A stretch of DNA of 64,000 nucleotides. It comes from Phymatolithon calcareum. Taxonomy: Eukaryota > Rhodophyta > Florideophyceae > Hapalidiales. This document shows positions 1-11,490 of this stretch, piece after piece; the stretch's first letter is position 1, and the number at the start of each line of letters is the position of its first letter. The notes below the pieces were generated by a model. That model was not told the origin of the DNA and made no database searches. It saw only the letters and a program-made list of their open reading frames with translations. Where the stretch lies: positions 930,001 through 994,000 of the forward strand of contig OZ345370.1 in the NCBI GenBank assembly GCA_977006965.1. The letters run 5' to 3'. The translations under genes were made by a program, and so were the position numbers.

Positions 1-900
1 CGTCGGACAAATCCTCATAATCAAGTTCGGAAACAGGGGACAAATACTTATCATAAGGGACACAATGAGCACTTGGAGGGCGAGTCTGCTTTTCCATCTT
101 TAATTTTAATAATTTATGGAGACCCTATGCATACCTGCATACATGCATACAGCCACGAAATTGTCCTCTCGAGTTTCCAGGGTTCCGATTGTGCAGTACA
201 ATACAGTATAATTTTTTGTTCTGCGCACTTTTTTTTGATTACGAGCGTGCAAGAAAGATGCCTCTGTCTGTTCGAAATCTCCAACCGCTCTCCTCTTCCA
301 CCCGATTCACACTCACTCACTCACTCACTCACTCACTCAGTTCTCAGCGAATTATGATCACATGATACAGTATCATACATATGGCGAGAAAATTCATTTT
401 TTTCAATTTTGAGCTCCAACTGTACACCTATGCCGTGCTTGGCACCGTGCCACGAGCATCCAATCACAAAGTGCCCCCTGCTTGAGAAGCCGCAGCTTCC
501 AAAAACCGTTATTTTTGTTCTTGCGCACTTGCGCCCACTTTCAAAATTAGCCTTCTTCGGTGAGATCTATTCTTTACAGTCTCAAGGCTTTGATTCCGAC
601 AAGCATGCGCCTCTTTTGCTATCTTTTCATTGATTTTCTGGAATTTGGGCAAATACACACCTCACTAACCTAATAACCTTTCTTGACACGTATTCTGTAC
701 GCTACTTTATGATAATCACTTCAGTAACCGTCTTTACTGTATCATCTCCACGAGGGTCCGCCCATCCGCCGCCTCAACTTGCACCTCGCCGTCGACGTTC
801 GTGATCATTTTAACAACACCTTCGCCGTTCTCCGTAGAAAAATTGCTTCTCTCCCGTCTCACTCTCCGATCCACTGGATTCAAAGAGCAATCAATTGTTG
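1..900. other. Gene-free left end
   Basis: I see no convincing coding region in the first 900 bases apart from the CACT microsatellite. The open frames are short, overlap on both strands and resemble no protein I recognise. Confidence 0.5.
309..339. repeat. (CACT)n microsatellite
   Basis: About eight tandem copies of a CACT/ACTC unit. It lies in a gene-free stretch and has no visible function. Confidence 0.9.
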
Positions 901-1651
901 TACTGTACAGTATTGTTGTAAACCATTGTACTTTTTACTTCCGCTAGAAGGTATGACACTTGAATGGTCCTAAGTATCAGTCACCGGGGTCCGGAGGCCA
1001 GGCCTCTGGACGTTCGGTCCTAGGTCTCCGTGCATTGATTGCCAGGCTCACGTATTCGTGTATGGCGCACGTAATTTGCGTAACAAATATTTCTCTGAGC
1101 AGACCTTCAGGGAGCGCGCTAGTGCATGCTCTCTGTCTTGCACGTTTCTCGATCAGATCGTGCGCGCTAGGGCTGAGAACGGCGTTGGTAGTCGCGGCGA
1201 ACGGAAAGAACTGCACAGGCGGAATCCGATTCTTGAGAACAGGTGCGTACTTGGCGGTTTTTGCGTCATCTAATCGGACTAGTATTGACGCCATTGTACA
1301 ACAAAAATCTCGAAAATCAAAATACAGTATTGCGCAATGCTCAATTCAAGGGTCACGCCGCTGTCAACGGCTTTCTGCGAAGCAAGGAATCCGCTCCCGC
1401 AACTCCTACAGTACTTCCGATCTCAACTTTGTTGCTGTAATTTGTTCTACTGTACAGTACTGTAGAGTACAATACTCCAAGAAACCATTGAGTCGTTAAA
1501 TACCCTAAGTTATCTCCAAATATCACGTCTGCTATCCAGCTCTGATATTGTAACAACACACTATTGTTCCCCGTGCCAGATCTCTCCGCCTTTGCCAGCA
1601 GTTGCTCAGTACTGTACTCAATTGATTAAATTACCCTGTACAGTACTGTAC
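901..1651. repeat. Cluster of TACTGTACAGTA palindromes
   Basis: Perfect self-complementary motifs occur at 901-912 and 1448-1459 (TACTGTACAGTA) and at 1638-1651 (GTACAGTACTGTAC). A partial copy lies near 1609. The same word recurs elsewhere in non-coding DNA, for example at 23289-23302 and 43192-43205. Whether it is a protein-binding site, a repeat core or compositional drift cannot be decided here. Confidence 0.6.
932..1193. repeat. Dispersed repeat R1, uninterrupted copy
   Basis: This roughly 260-bp sequence is repeated in reverse orientation between 55945 and 57113. There it is split by two insertions that carry target-site duplications. This copy therefore shows the pre-insertion arrangement. 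Its minus-strand frame is open for about 100 codons but has no domain I recognise. It could be a fragment of an older retroelement. Confidence 0.8.
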
Positions 1652-1999
1652 GCTGTTCTCCTGATCTCATGGTGAAAATGAGGTCAAGTCTACGACGTAC
1701 AGTGTAATCAAGTAAGTGCCAGCTGGGGGCTGCAGCTCCCATCTCCTTTTTCCAAACATTCTAAAATATTTCAAAAATATTTCCTAATAATTTCACTTGT
1801 TCTGTCTTGACATTATTACACTGTCAGCTGCAAATCTGATTTTAAAATATTTCTCAAACATCTGACACTTTTTGAAATTATTTCATTATTTTCCAATGTT
1901 TCTTGACAAACTTCCCTTCCTCACCTCTCTGATGCTGTTCACCTCCATCTACTGTAGCCATCGATTTCTCTAACCTCGCTCAACAATTTCGCCGCAATC

Positions 2000-2431
2000 A
2001 TGGGGCGTCACATGGATCCCCCGCCCTATCCAGTCATCGATCCCGAGCCCTCAGCCCGCAAGACATTCGCCTCCTTCCGCAATTCCGATTGGCGCAACTT
2101 AGCGCTCGCCACCGGCCTTTCCTTTCCCTTCGGCTACTACGCGGGTACGTTTCCTACTTATTCATCATCCCCGCCATGTATTCCATTAGTATCTACTCTG
2201 CGCTCTCGTGTCTAATCTCTGTCCTTTTTCGAGGCTCATCCTTTCCTTCGCGCGAACATAGGCCGACCAGTAGTCATGATTCCAACAATGTACGCAGCCG
2301 CGAGTCTCGGAGCCCTGGCCGGCGTTATGCTCGGCATGCAGGCTTCCTTTGCGCGACTCACTGGATACTCTGAAAACTCCGTCGAATTAGCTAAAGTTCA
2401 GTCTCATTCCCCGCAACAAATCACCGAATAA
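2000..2431 (+). CDS. Mitochondrial complex I 21-kDa-type subunit (one intron)
   Basis: Two exons, 2000-2144 and 2262-2431, joined across a 117-bp GT-AG intron (phase 1), give a 104-residue protein. The first exon carries the family signature YPVID followed by a hydrophobic segment ending GYYAG. The second continues with a glycine/alanine-rich membrane helix and ends with the RLTGYSENSVE block. This order matches the NADH:ubiquinone oxidoreductase 21-kDa (20.9-kDa) accessory subunit of plants and fungi, a small inner-membrane protein of the complex I membrane arm. The length is close to the plant protein. Without the splice, the first exon ends in a short unrelated tail. The gene converges with the DOP1 homologue, with 159 bp between the stop codons. 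AT-rich DNA lies 100-250 bp upstream. The family call is by recognition and is fairly firm. Confidence 0.78.
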
Positions 2432-2590
2432 ACTCGCCTTGCGGCTTGCCACACTCACCCCCGCACACTTGTCAACTTGTTCAACATTTCAGCACAAGTA
2501 TAGTTTTATGTTTGCCTTAAACAAATAGTAAATACTTTACAAGTTACACTTCACTAAACACTAAATGTCCATTATAGTCTCTCATCCCCG

Positions 2591-5500
2591 TCATTCGATA
2601 AATTCCCTGGCCAATTCTTGGCTAATCACTTTCAATTGTGGTTGCCCAGTCGCAAGATCCGGGCTTGCGTTCCGTTTCGAAAGCACGCTAGCATACTCCC
2701 TTATAAAATCGATATCCGGGTTATTAATCGGACTTCCGTCAAACACCGTAAGTCCAGCCTTAAGTCTCAGCGAAGCCGCATCGTTGATCGGGCAAGCTGT
2801 TTCACGCCTTGCCAGCCTCGTAATCAAGGGTTGATATTCTCCAACACTGCACGGTCCTCCATTCATCGTCTGCATTTCTTCCGCAAAGAAAAAGCATCTT
2901 TCGAATGCGTTATCCGGAGGCGAAAGCAACGTGTTAAGGTCCAAGAATTGCAGTGCCGCGATAGTAGCACGCACATTTTCCGCAGGTTGTGAAGTAATTC
3001 GGAATATTTCCGATAACGTTGTCGCCCGAAATGCGGCAATCGTCGACGGTCCAGTTTTCAGCAGCAGAACTCGAAGACAGAGTAAACACTCAATGACGAG
3101 ATTGGCGTCCGCTATTCGCAATGCATCACGCAATCGTTCCAAAACGTACGGCAGTTGCGTTGCGTAATGATCAGGGTGAGCGACAAAGACGCAAAATGCT
3201 ATTCTTCGCACCGCACGTGCTCGCAAAACCGCTTCCGAGTCCCGTCCGCTAAACAATACCGGGATGCCTCCCGAGACCGTCACTGCATGTGTGCCTATCG
3301 AGGTTAGCAGCGAGGTGGCGCCGCCGCTAGACATGACTTCGTGCACAATTTTTGTCATTTGTAGCATTAGACCTCCGCGTTTCCCATGGAAGAAATTCGG
3401 ATCATCCAGTAACACAACCAGCTCCCGGCGTGCTTGCTTCATACCCCAGTCCCTCCGACAGATTTCAAACATCAAATCAGCAGCCGCTGACACAGCCAGT
3501 TCGTCTCTTCTGTCGTCCATAAAGCGATCGTCACCGGGTCCTTTCGGCGTATGTCTGGGGCTCACTGAATCCACAACCTTAACGGCCGCAGCGCGGGCCG
3601 ACGTTCGCTTGAGAGTTGCTACCGCCGGTGACAGAGCAGAACTTACGACGTTCGACAGATGCGCCTTATCTTCCAGGTAAGCAGTTGCAATAAGCTGCGG
3701 AACTGCCCGCGCCATACCTCTCAGCGCATAAACAGCAATTCGCGATTTAGTTTCCTTCGGATTCGAAACATGGGGCTCATTTGAAATATCCATCGTCCCT
3801 GCTGCCATAGCGCTGCACGCTCCCATCATTGATCCCACAACTTGCACAACCTCCCACCGTTGCCGCTTGTCCGGAAATGGAACTGGGCATTTAGACACAA
3901 ATGAAGCGAGCGCTATCAACGTTGCCACAGACGTTCCCTTTCTCGTACTGGATCCCGACACTTCCCTTACCAATTCATAAAAGGTGTGCCAAACGGTCTG
4001 GTTTTCATTGCCTGCAAAGGATGCATCAAAGTAAGCTGCCAGGAAACGAAAACAGGCTATTTCAATATCACCTGGAGCGTGTTGCGCAAAATAGTCCCCG
4101 GCACAAAACAGTTCCTTTCGTCGCGAACTACTATCCGGGATGGTCAAAATGCTGTCATCAGAGATTACGAGACCATCTGAACCACCAGCGAGAGCACTAG
4201 AACCATCGCGAAAAGAGACTTGTCCCACAGACTTTAGATCAAATAATTGATTTGCTTCTTCGCCCAAAAGATTTTTAACAGATTCGCAGGCTGTCTTCCG
4301 GACTTCTGCATTGTCTTTCCCATCAGCTGCAGCCAGGCCTTTGCTGTCCCAATTCATAGCTTGATTAGCAATAGCGACCACAGACGTCATGACAACATCG
4401 GGAGAGGTGAGCTCAATAGCATGAACAATATTGACGGCAATTTGCGACAAAGATGTGCCATGTTCGTCCTCAAACAAAATACCGCTTTCATCGTACTTGG
4501 GAACAAATTGTGCAATGATGGACGCAATCACGTCGGTTGGTCGCAACCGGAAGAAAGGTTCCATAACGCAAAGTACAGCTCGTCGTTGAGCATGGCGACG
4601 TTCACGCGGAAGGTCTTTCGATAAACGAGGCGAATGTGCATCCCCAGCATGCAATAAATTGTTTCCCGTGCGAGAAACTCCACGCTCTCCTGTACTTGCA
4701 TGATCCGCATTTGGTCCCCACACTTCCGCTGCTCCACTGACAATCTGAGAGAAAAACCAAACGAGAACTCTAGCGGCAGCACGCCGGGGATCGACATGAC
4801 GTCGGGTCCCATCATGATGTCCGCCCGAGAACACGTCTTTCATAAAGTCCAGCATACGAAGAGGATTAATAGCATTTATGACGACAGACGCGCCGATAGA
4901 TGCACCGCCAAGCCTATTTTGCGCGGGCTCATCATTGCCGTTTGTTGCAGCATGTAGCGCTGACTCTGAATTGGAGCTCGAATCTCCAGAGCTGCTGTTT
5001 TTTCGAGGACTAGTCCCAGTCAATGAAGGGGCAGATCTTGCAGAAGAGGTACCCGCTCCCTGGCCGCCAGAAACCACCTTAACAGCAGAAGAAGTGTCGG
5101 TATCTGCGTTGATCACAGGTTGTGCTTCGTTGCTCAAATCTTTAGTCGCTAATGCAAGCTCAAATGACCATAGCACATTCGTGGTAATAACCGCAATAGC
5201 CTTCAACAAGACGACGCGGTCGTCTAGCCTTGAGAAATCTGTATCGCAAAAGCCAAGCTGCTTGTTCCTCCAGATTGTGTTGCTTTCAGATAGGAGATGA
5301 ATAAGCACGACCAGGAGACCTTCCGTTGAGGACGGCAGGGAAATGCCCACATGAGAAATGATTGCCGATATAAATCGAATCCATCTCTGACGCAGTCCGA
5401 GGACTTCCTGTGAACCCAAGCCCTCTCCCTCATTGCCTGGGCTGCATACTCGAGATACTTCTTGCAGCAACCACGGGAGAAATACTTCTTGTTGCTCAAC

Positions 5501-8500
5501 AGAACTCAAGAAAACCGTGTTATGGGTTTTTGATTCTCGTGTACTTGTGATATTTCCTTGAGGCGATGTTAATGACGAAAAAGTATCAGACTTCGCAATA
5601 CCTCGCTCACCAGAAAAAGTTCTGTACGCCGGTCCATCACAGAGTATTAACGATTCGACAATGTCGATAAAGTGCAATTGCAACACCGGATCCAACCGGC
5701 CCGTCACATTTGTAAGCAATGATAGAAACGGTTTCGCGAGATGGTGGGCAACTGACGCACTAGTTCTTGTGGGTGTTGGCAGAGAAGAGAGCAAACTTGC
5801 CAAGCATTCCGCAGCCGCTCCTGACACAGACACATGCAAGACTTTCAAAGGGCGAAAGCCTAGTCCCGCCAGCATCCAAACCACATTATCTGATTTTCCA
5901 CTGCTGCAAAAATCAGCATCTCCTTCGTCGCTTTCAAACAAGGACTTACTAGGCCCAGACGAAAAACTGCTTCTCTGAGAAGGGTCACCATCACCTCGGT
6001 CAAACTTCAGAGGAACCTTTCCCCGAAGATAGCTCATTGCGGTTACAGCAATTGTTAGCATATAATTTGACAGAGGAAAAATAGGCCACAGCTCGACATT
6101 TCCTTCGAGGCCTTCAGAAGAGCCTTCGGTAGAAGACGAAGGGGGCCCAATAGTTCTTTCAAGAGCCTCGACGGTTAATGCAGATGGAGGTGTTGCGGCC
6201 AGTGCCCATATTCCAGTCCTGTTATTCTTTTCGGAGGGAAAACACAGAGATGCCTCAGTATCACATGAGCTCATGTGAGTGCCTGCCCTTTTTCCTAAAG
6301 ATGAACTTGAGCAACTGTCCAAAATGCTACGTAAAACCTGAAACCCATACAATGCTCGTGGAGCATCATAAATGCCTTCAAAGAAGTGTCCGGGGCGTAC
6401 CGTTCGAGCCTCCGCTGTTAGCAAAAGACTGAGCGGAGCATCAAGCACTGCAGCAGCATTGGAACGGAGAGCATCAGCCAACCATGACCTCGCAAGCATC
6501 TTTGGTCCCCACTCTTCATCGACAAGGGCATCCAGCATAAGAAAAAGTCCTTCAGTTGACGGTCTTGGCATCAGGTGATGCTCAATGGAGTGGTTCCACA
6601 AGCAGGCAAACCGTTCCAAATTTCGAATACGCCTCGATGCATCTGAGGAGAGAATCCCATCAGCAACAACAGCCTTGGTCTGTTCCGGGAATTGCCGCTG
6701 TAAAAACAGGAAAACCTGCGACGACTGAGGAGTTGCAGTTTGTAACGAAGGGTGTAGTTGCCGCCACGCTCGCCGAATAACCCCCATTGTCTGTTCTAGA
6801 AACTCTTCGCTTCTAAGATTGTTCGCGAGAGACATCCATTGCCCTGCAACGGCAGCGTAAGCTCGAGCACCCGCTAATGACATGCGCACGTCCATGGCTG
6901 TCGAGCATTTGGCCGCAGCCTGCAGCGTCGAGTTGACGATATCTGGACCACCAAACACAGAAAGTGCTGCAACCATTAGGAACGAACATCCCTCCTTAGC
7001 CACGCTGATGTACTCTGCATTCTCTACCCGCGAAGCCGCCATGAGGACTTCTGCACCGACTTCTTCTGCGACGGAAAGAGCTCGATAGTCTTGTCGGAGT
7101 GCGATAGGTGCGGCGTCGATTGTTTGCGCAAGCCAGGCAACAAAGAATGCTGCAAATGATTCCACGCATTCTGACATAAGTGAAACCAGTTCTGGTATTA
7201 TTTGCTGCTTTTGCTGATGCGTTGAGAGCATGGCCAGCGCTTTGCCGCAAAAGAACACAGCCTTATCTAGCTGCCTGTTACTTACTCTTGTCGTTTCCAA
7301 AGAGCTCACAGCAACCTTCAACAAGGCAGGAAGATGCTGCAGACGCACAACGTCATCGTCCATGGGAAGCACAGACAACGCGAAGACGAGAAGTTGAAAA
7401 TCAACCTGTGCAGAACTTTCGTCCTCCAACAATAATCTCTCAAGCTCACGGAGAATGCTAGCGGTACCCAGCTGTTGCGCCACTTCGGAAAATGCGTGCC
7501 GAATTTCGCGATTATACTCGTCAAATTCCGGTGTGATCGTTTCTTGCCCATAGCTTAGAATGCGAAGAGCTATTTGATTACCAACGCAATCCAAAATTTC
7601 CTCACGGTCAAGTAGCGCAGACGCAACCTTGTATGGACGCGTTAGAACCGAGGCGCTGAGCCGTTCTTTATGACGAGTCGCTGCGAGAATTTCATTGTCT
7701 ATTGCTGCCAAAATGAAGTCTTGAGAATGCTTGCGGCAATACGCAACGCCCTTCACCCCGTCCTTTCCGCCCAACAACCACGAATGTACGCGCTTTGTAA
7801 GACTTATGTCCCTTCGCAAAAGCGCTCCAAATACACCTCCAACAAGTGTCACCGCCGCGTCGTAATGCTGACTCCCATTGGTGACGAAAAAGGGTGAATC
7901 AAGAGCGAGCTCTCCAAGAAGAAGATCAAGCACGCCACGCTGAACGAGCGCGTTTTTGTCCGATAATGCTTTACCAATGGCATACGAGACGAGAGGCATA
8001 TCGCTCACCATTTCTTCCCGCAATTCAGAGTCCCCCTCCGCCAGCTTACTTCGCAGATAATGCGCAGCAGTCAAACGCATTTCCGGTGCAAGGAGCAACG
8101 CACGCCATAGACCCCGAGAGAAAATGCCGACATCACCGACAGCCTTACAGATGGCAGTGAGCAACTTGAATGATCTTCCGTAAAACTCTGAGCTCTCGTC
8201 TTCGAGACCAGGCAGGACCGCCAAAACAAACCCATCGACTATCGGCGCCAGAGACTTGCCCAATGGCAAAAAATGTTTTTCATAAAGTTGCAGCAAAGTT
8301 GGTTTGAGCGATGTGGCGCAGTAGGAAAACACAGGGAATAACCCAGCGGCGTAAAGAGGCAAATCTTTAGCCAATTTGGATCCCCCAATTCTTGAAAATA
8401 CCAAATGGTAGGTTTCAAGAGCTTTCAGATGCACCCCTAAGGAACGATACGATTTCAAACAAGGGTTAGATCGTGACGTCAAGTCCGCAAATATCTTTCG

Positions 8501-8915
8501 AACTCCGACGGCACTCGCGCAAAATCTGCAAGCTTGAAAACATACCTGACGGCAATGACGAAGTGAGGCACTGAGCAAGTCGTTTTGCAAGAAGTTTTTT
8601 CTCAGGAAGGAAAGTTGAATTCTGATGCTTGTTCAAAACTCGATTTACCCGTTGTAGGTCATGAATAAGATCCTGAATTCGCCGCCAAAAGAAAGTAACC
8701 CATAGTGGAATCCACTGGTGTTAGATTCTCGTTTGCAGTGGAGATGTGACATTGGCTCGCAGCGCATTGCAAACAGTTCAAGGAACACGTCGAGAAAAAC
8801 TCACCGCCCAATCTTGCGCACGGTCAAACGCACTGAGGGCTGCAATGAGATCAGAACGCAATGCGTTGTAGTGCTTCGAACGAGGCTTCACATTGAGCTC
8901 GTCGTCTGAATCCAT
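2591..8915 (-). CDS. DOP1: DOP1/Dopey family trafficking protein (three exons)
   Basis: The large exon 8436-2591 encodes most of the protein. Two short upstream exons complete the conserved N-terminus: 8915-8805 (start ATG, phase 0 donor GTGAGT) and 8672-8546 (donor GTATGT). The introns are 8804-8673 (132 bp) and 8545-8437 (109 bp). Spliced length is about 2,027 residues, between yeast Dop1 and vertebrate DOP1. The N-terminal Dopey block contains KRLAQCL, then VHLKALETY read across the second splice, then KHFLPLGK and LPGLEDESSEFYGR. The C-terminal Dopey block (ARAVRRIAFCVFVAH onward, then ALQFLDLNTLL) is also present, so the gene is essentially complete. Family members are peripheral Golgi/endosome proteins that act with Mon2 and phospholipid flippases; that role is inferred from the family. 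The middle is long, low in conservation and serine-rich. Confidence 0.9.
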
Positions 8916-9062
8916 TGTTCCAGTGCGTCGCCTTTTAGAACGAAACGTTGTGCATCATTCAATCACCTAGGCCAGAGCTTCCTTCTGAATGTTGTAAAGA
9001 AATTATTACAGCAATTGTAAGCATTTTCCACTTCTCGTATTCCATATTTTTCAAAGTTATAC

Positions 9063-9162
9063 GTTTTCGAGACCAGAGCTGTCAGCCACTGATATTTCGT
9101 CATGAATTTTTAAAAAAATTCATCACAAAATATCAATGGCTGACAGTTCTGGTCTCGAAAAC
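9063..9162. repeat. 100-bp foldback element
   Basis: Arms beginning GTTTTCGAGACCAGA and ending TCTGGTCTCGAAAAC pair along almost their whole length. The centre is A/T-rich near 9112. It has no coding capacity. The shape fits a foldback or MITE-type element, or a hairpin RNA precursor. Confidence 0.85.
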
Positions 9163-9855
9163 AAAAAAAGTTACGAACGCTCGGCATCATAAAAAAGTCG
9201 ACTTTTTGAAGAATTGACCCCAATAACCGAATTGAAAACTTCAAAATATTTTGAAGAATAAACCAAAGTCTGGAGTATCAAGATAGTTTATCTGATCTCG
9301 TCCAGAGGGGTGGGACGATATATGAAGGTTTTTTCTGAATGCAGCTATTCGCGGAAGGGCTGAACAAGAAGGCTGCACAGTATTGCACTTGCCTACCACG
9401 CGATGCGTTACATTAACATTAGCTAAGCAGCCTTCGGCGTTTATAGATGACGTCATTGTTCTCCTGGATATGAATGGCGGCAGTATGTCGAATCCCTAGT
9501 TTTTAAAAGGCGATCGTACTGGTTTATACTTCGCGTTTCCAACCATTTTTCCACTGGGACGGCAGTGGTGAGCATACCGAGGTGGAAAAGAGTTTGCACT
9601 GGGGCGCGAAGCTCGACTGCATTCCTATGGTACAATGCCTAATGCAAAAAGCCTGGGAAGATGTGCAATTAACAAGGTTTCGTTGAATTACCAAACATGG
9701 GTCTGCAGCGGTGAATGACCAGTTCGCGTTACAAGAAGCTGCGGGAAAATCGATGATTGAGATGGCGCACTACCATAGTAACATAGAGTGGCTGGCTTTG
9801 TCCCGCTCAGCACGGGTGCGGCGCTACGGCAAAAAGAACATGGTTGGTGTCTATC

Positions 9856-10100
9856 TGTAGACACGCAATGGTGCAGCGGCGCCAGAACCTGCAGGAATGG
9901 GCGACATAAATTCCGCCATAGGTTCTGCGAGTAGGCAGCACGCAAATATGCTTTCAGCGAACCCATGGCTGGAAGGTGATGAGAAGTCTCCTTAAGCAGT
10001 TTCCCCCCGTAGTTTTCGTAGAGAGGCATCGCATCACAAAGGGAGCATCCGCTTCCAAGGTAAAGCGAACCTTATTCCTTGAGACATTCACATTGATTGA
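9856..10100. repeat. Repeat flanking decayed gypsy element, left copy
   Basis: This roughly 240-bp block is about 80% identical by eye to 11261-11490 and in the same orientation. Both contain GGCGCCAGAAC near their left end, which resembles a tRNA primer-binding site. The pair brackets remnants of a Ty3/gypsy integrase tail, so they may derive from its LTR/leader region, though the boundaries are not sharp. Confidence 0.55.
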
Positions 10101-10106
10101 TGTAGA

Positions 10107-10242
10107 TGAATCTCAAGCATGATACAAACCTGGCCAAACGTTAACCTCCTGGATAGCCCAGAAGCTATTGCTGCTTCTGGGCCATCTGAAGAAATTTGTT
10201 ATAATGGTTGCTCTGGCCGCTCTGTATCATGCTTGAGATTCA
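10107..10242. repeat. MITE-like element with 20-bp terminal inverted repeats
   Basis: The ends TGAATCTCAAGCATGATACA and its exact reverse complement bound 136 bp. The interior includes a second hairpin, GCCCAGAAG...CTTCTGGGC. The interior, but not the outer ends, is found again at 45605-45690. No target-site duplication is obvious. Confidence 0.7.
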
Positions 10243-10308
10243 ACCGCAGAAATTTTTGTAATCAATGCGAGTGTCTCAAGGAAAATGTTCTGCTTGTTTT
10301 GTCAGCTT

Positions 10309-10435
10309 TCTTTCTTTCTTTTATTGCAGGTTTCGAAGTGTCCTAGAACAACTCCCCATCCTTACGGCTAAAGTAGACTTTAACAGACACGAGTGGTATT
10401 TGGTGTCACAACAGCTCAAAGCCGCACAAAATGCA
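10309..10435 (-). mobile_element. Short retroposon (SINE-B family), copy 1
   Basis: It is flanked by the 8-bp direct repeat GTCAGCTT (10301-10308 and 10436-10443). On the minus strand the 127-bp body ends in CCTGCAATAAAAGAAAGAAA. Nearly the same body occurs at 36449-36577, and a shortened one at 19256-19321, each with its own different flanking duplication. That is the signature of retroposition. No clear Pol III A or B box is visible, so this may be the 3' part of a longer source. Confidence 0.8.
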
Positions 10436-10479
10436 GTCAGCTTGCTACTTGTAACGCTCTTTTCTCAACATTGAAAGTC

Positions 10480-11220
10480 GCACCCCAAGATTTGATCGTG
10501 GCATGTTGATGACAATTATCAACGAATGTCCACTCAAGAGGCTGGGATCTAACACCGATGGAACATACACAGTCCACTACAAATCATGACTGGTATCAAA
10601 CCAATGCGCGCACAACTAGTCATTGACTGCGGGGCAGATAATGGGAAGATTAAAAGTTGAAAAGGCAAGGGTTGTGCAAATACTGGAGATTAACATACTT
10701 CAGTCTTCGTTCGAAAACATGCACCGAAAGTCAGCAAGAATCGGGCGAAGCAAATCCAGCAACTCAACAAAAACAAGAACATCGTGAGTCACCAATTTCA
10801 ATTAGGTGATTTTGTGGTTGTGCGTGTTCCGGACGTCAAGAAGAATAAGAAGCACACACAACAGTTCCAGTGTATTGGTCCTAAGCGAGTGACCACAATT
10901 GTCAGTGAGTTGGTTTACGATGTGACAAGCATAGTGGATGTGAAAACGGATTTGGTCCATGCCAGCAGAATGCAATTGTACCGTGCTGATGTTGACGGAA
11001 AAAAGGCAGGCGCTAAGCTGACAAAACAAGCAGAACATTTTGAGACTAAGTACGAGACAATTGAAAAACGCGCGGCTATAGGAGAAGAACCAGATGGAAT
11101 TTTCGTTCAAGTTCAGTGGTCAGATTTGCTGGACAAATGTGATTGAACTTGGCGGATGATTGAAGAGCTTCATGAAGATGTACCTGAGGAGCTTGCAGAA
11201 TTTTATCCGACACACGCAAG
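10480..11220 (+). pseudogene. Decayed Ty3/gypsy integrase C-terminus with chromodomain-like tail
   Basis: The best preserved part is an open frame at 10784-11146. FQLGDFVVVRV followed by QCIGPKRV matches the GPY/F region after gypsy integrases. After it comes the end of a chromodomain-like module, in which W..L.......TW and the EELHEDVPEELAEFY block continue past a stop at 11144-11146. Upstream, 10500-10780 holds broken frames resembling the preceding integrase tail. No integrase core, reverse transcriptase or protease is left. The sequence differs from the gypsy element at 46.7-55 kb, so it is a second family. Confidence 0.6.
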
Positions 11221-11260
11221 AAAAAGTTGACGAAGAGAGCCAAGCAAGTGTATGGGGCCG

Positions 11261-11490
11261 TGTAGACACGCAATGATACAGTGGCGCCAGAACTTGCAGG
11301 AATATGCCACCTAAATTCCAGCATAGGTTCTGCGAGCAGGAAGCACGCAATATGCTTTCAGCAAAACCATAGCTGGAAGATGAGAGGAAGTTCACTTAAG
11401 CAATTTCACCCCTTAGTTTTAGTAAAGAGCATCCACTTCCAAGGCAAAGCCAACCTTTTTCCTTGAGACACTCGCATTGACTACATATCG
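11261..11490. repeat. Repeat flanking decayed gypsy element, right copy
   Basis: Partner of 9856-10100 in direct orientation, with many substitutions. It begins TGTAGACACGCAATG like its partner and carries the GGCGCCAGAAC motif. It sits directly after the chromodomain-like tail. Confidence 0.55.

Noticed and set aside
960-1499. 179-codon plus-strand frame
   Set aside because: It runs out of a dispersed repeat into palindrome-rich DNA and overlaps open frames on the other strand. Chance is likely.
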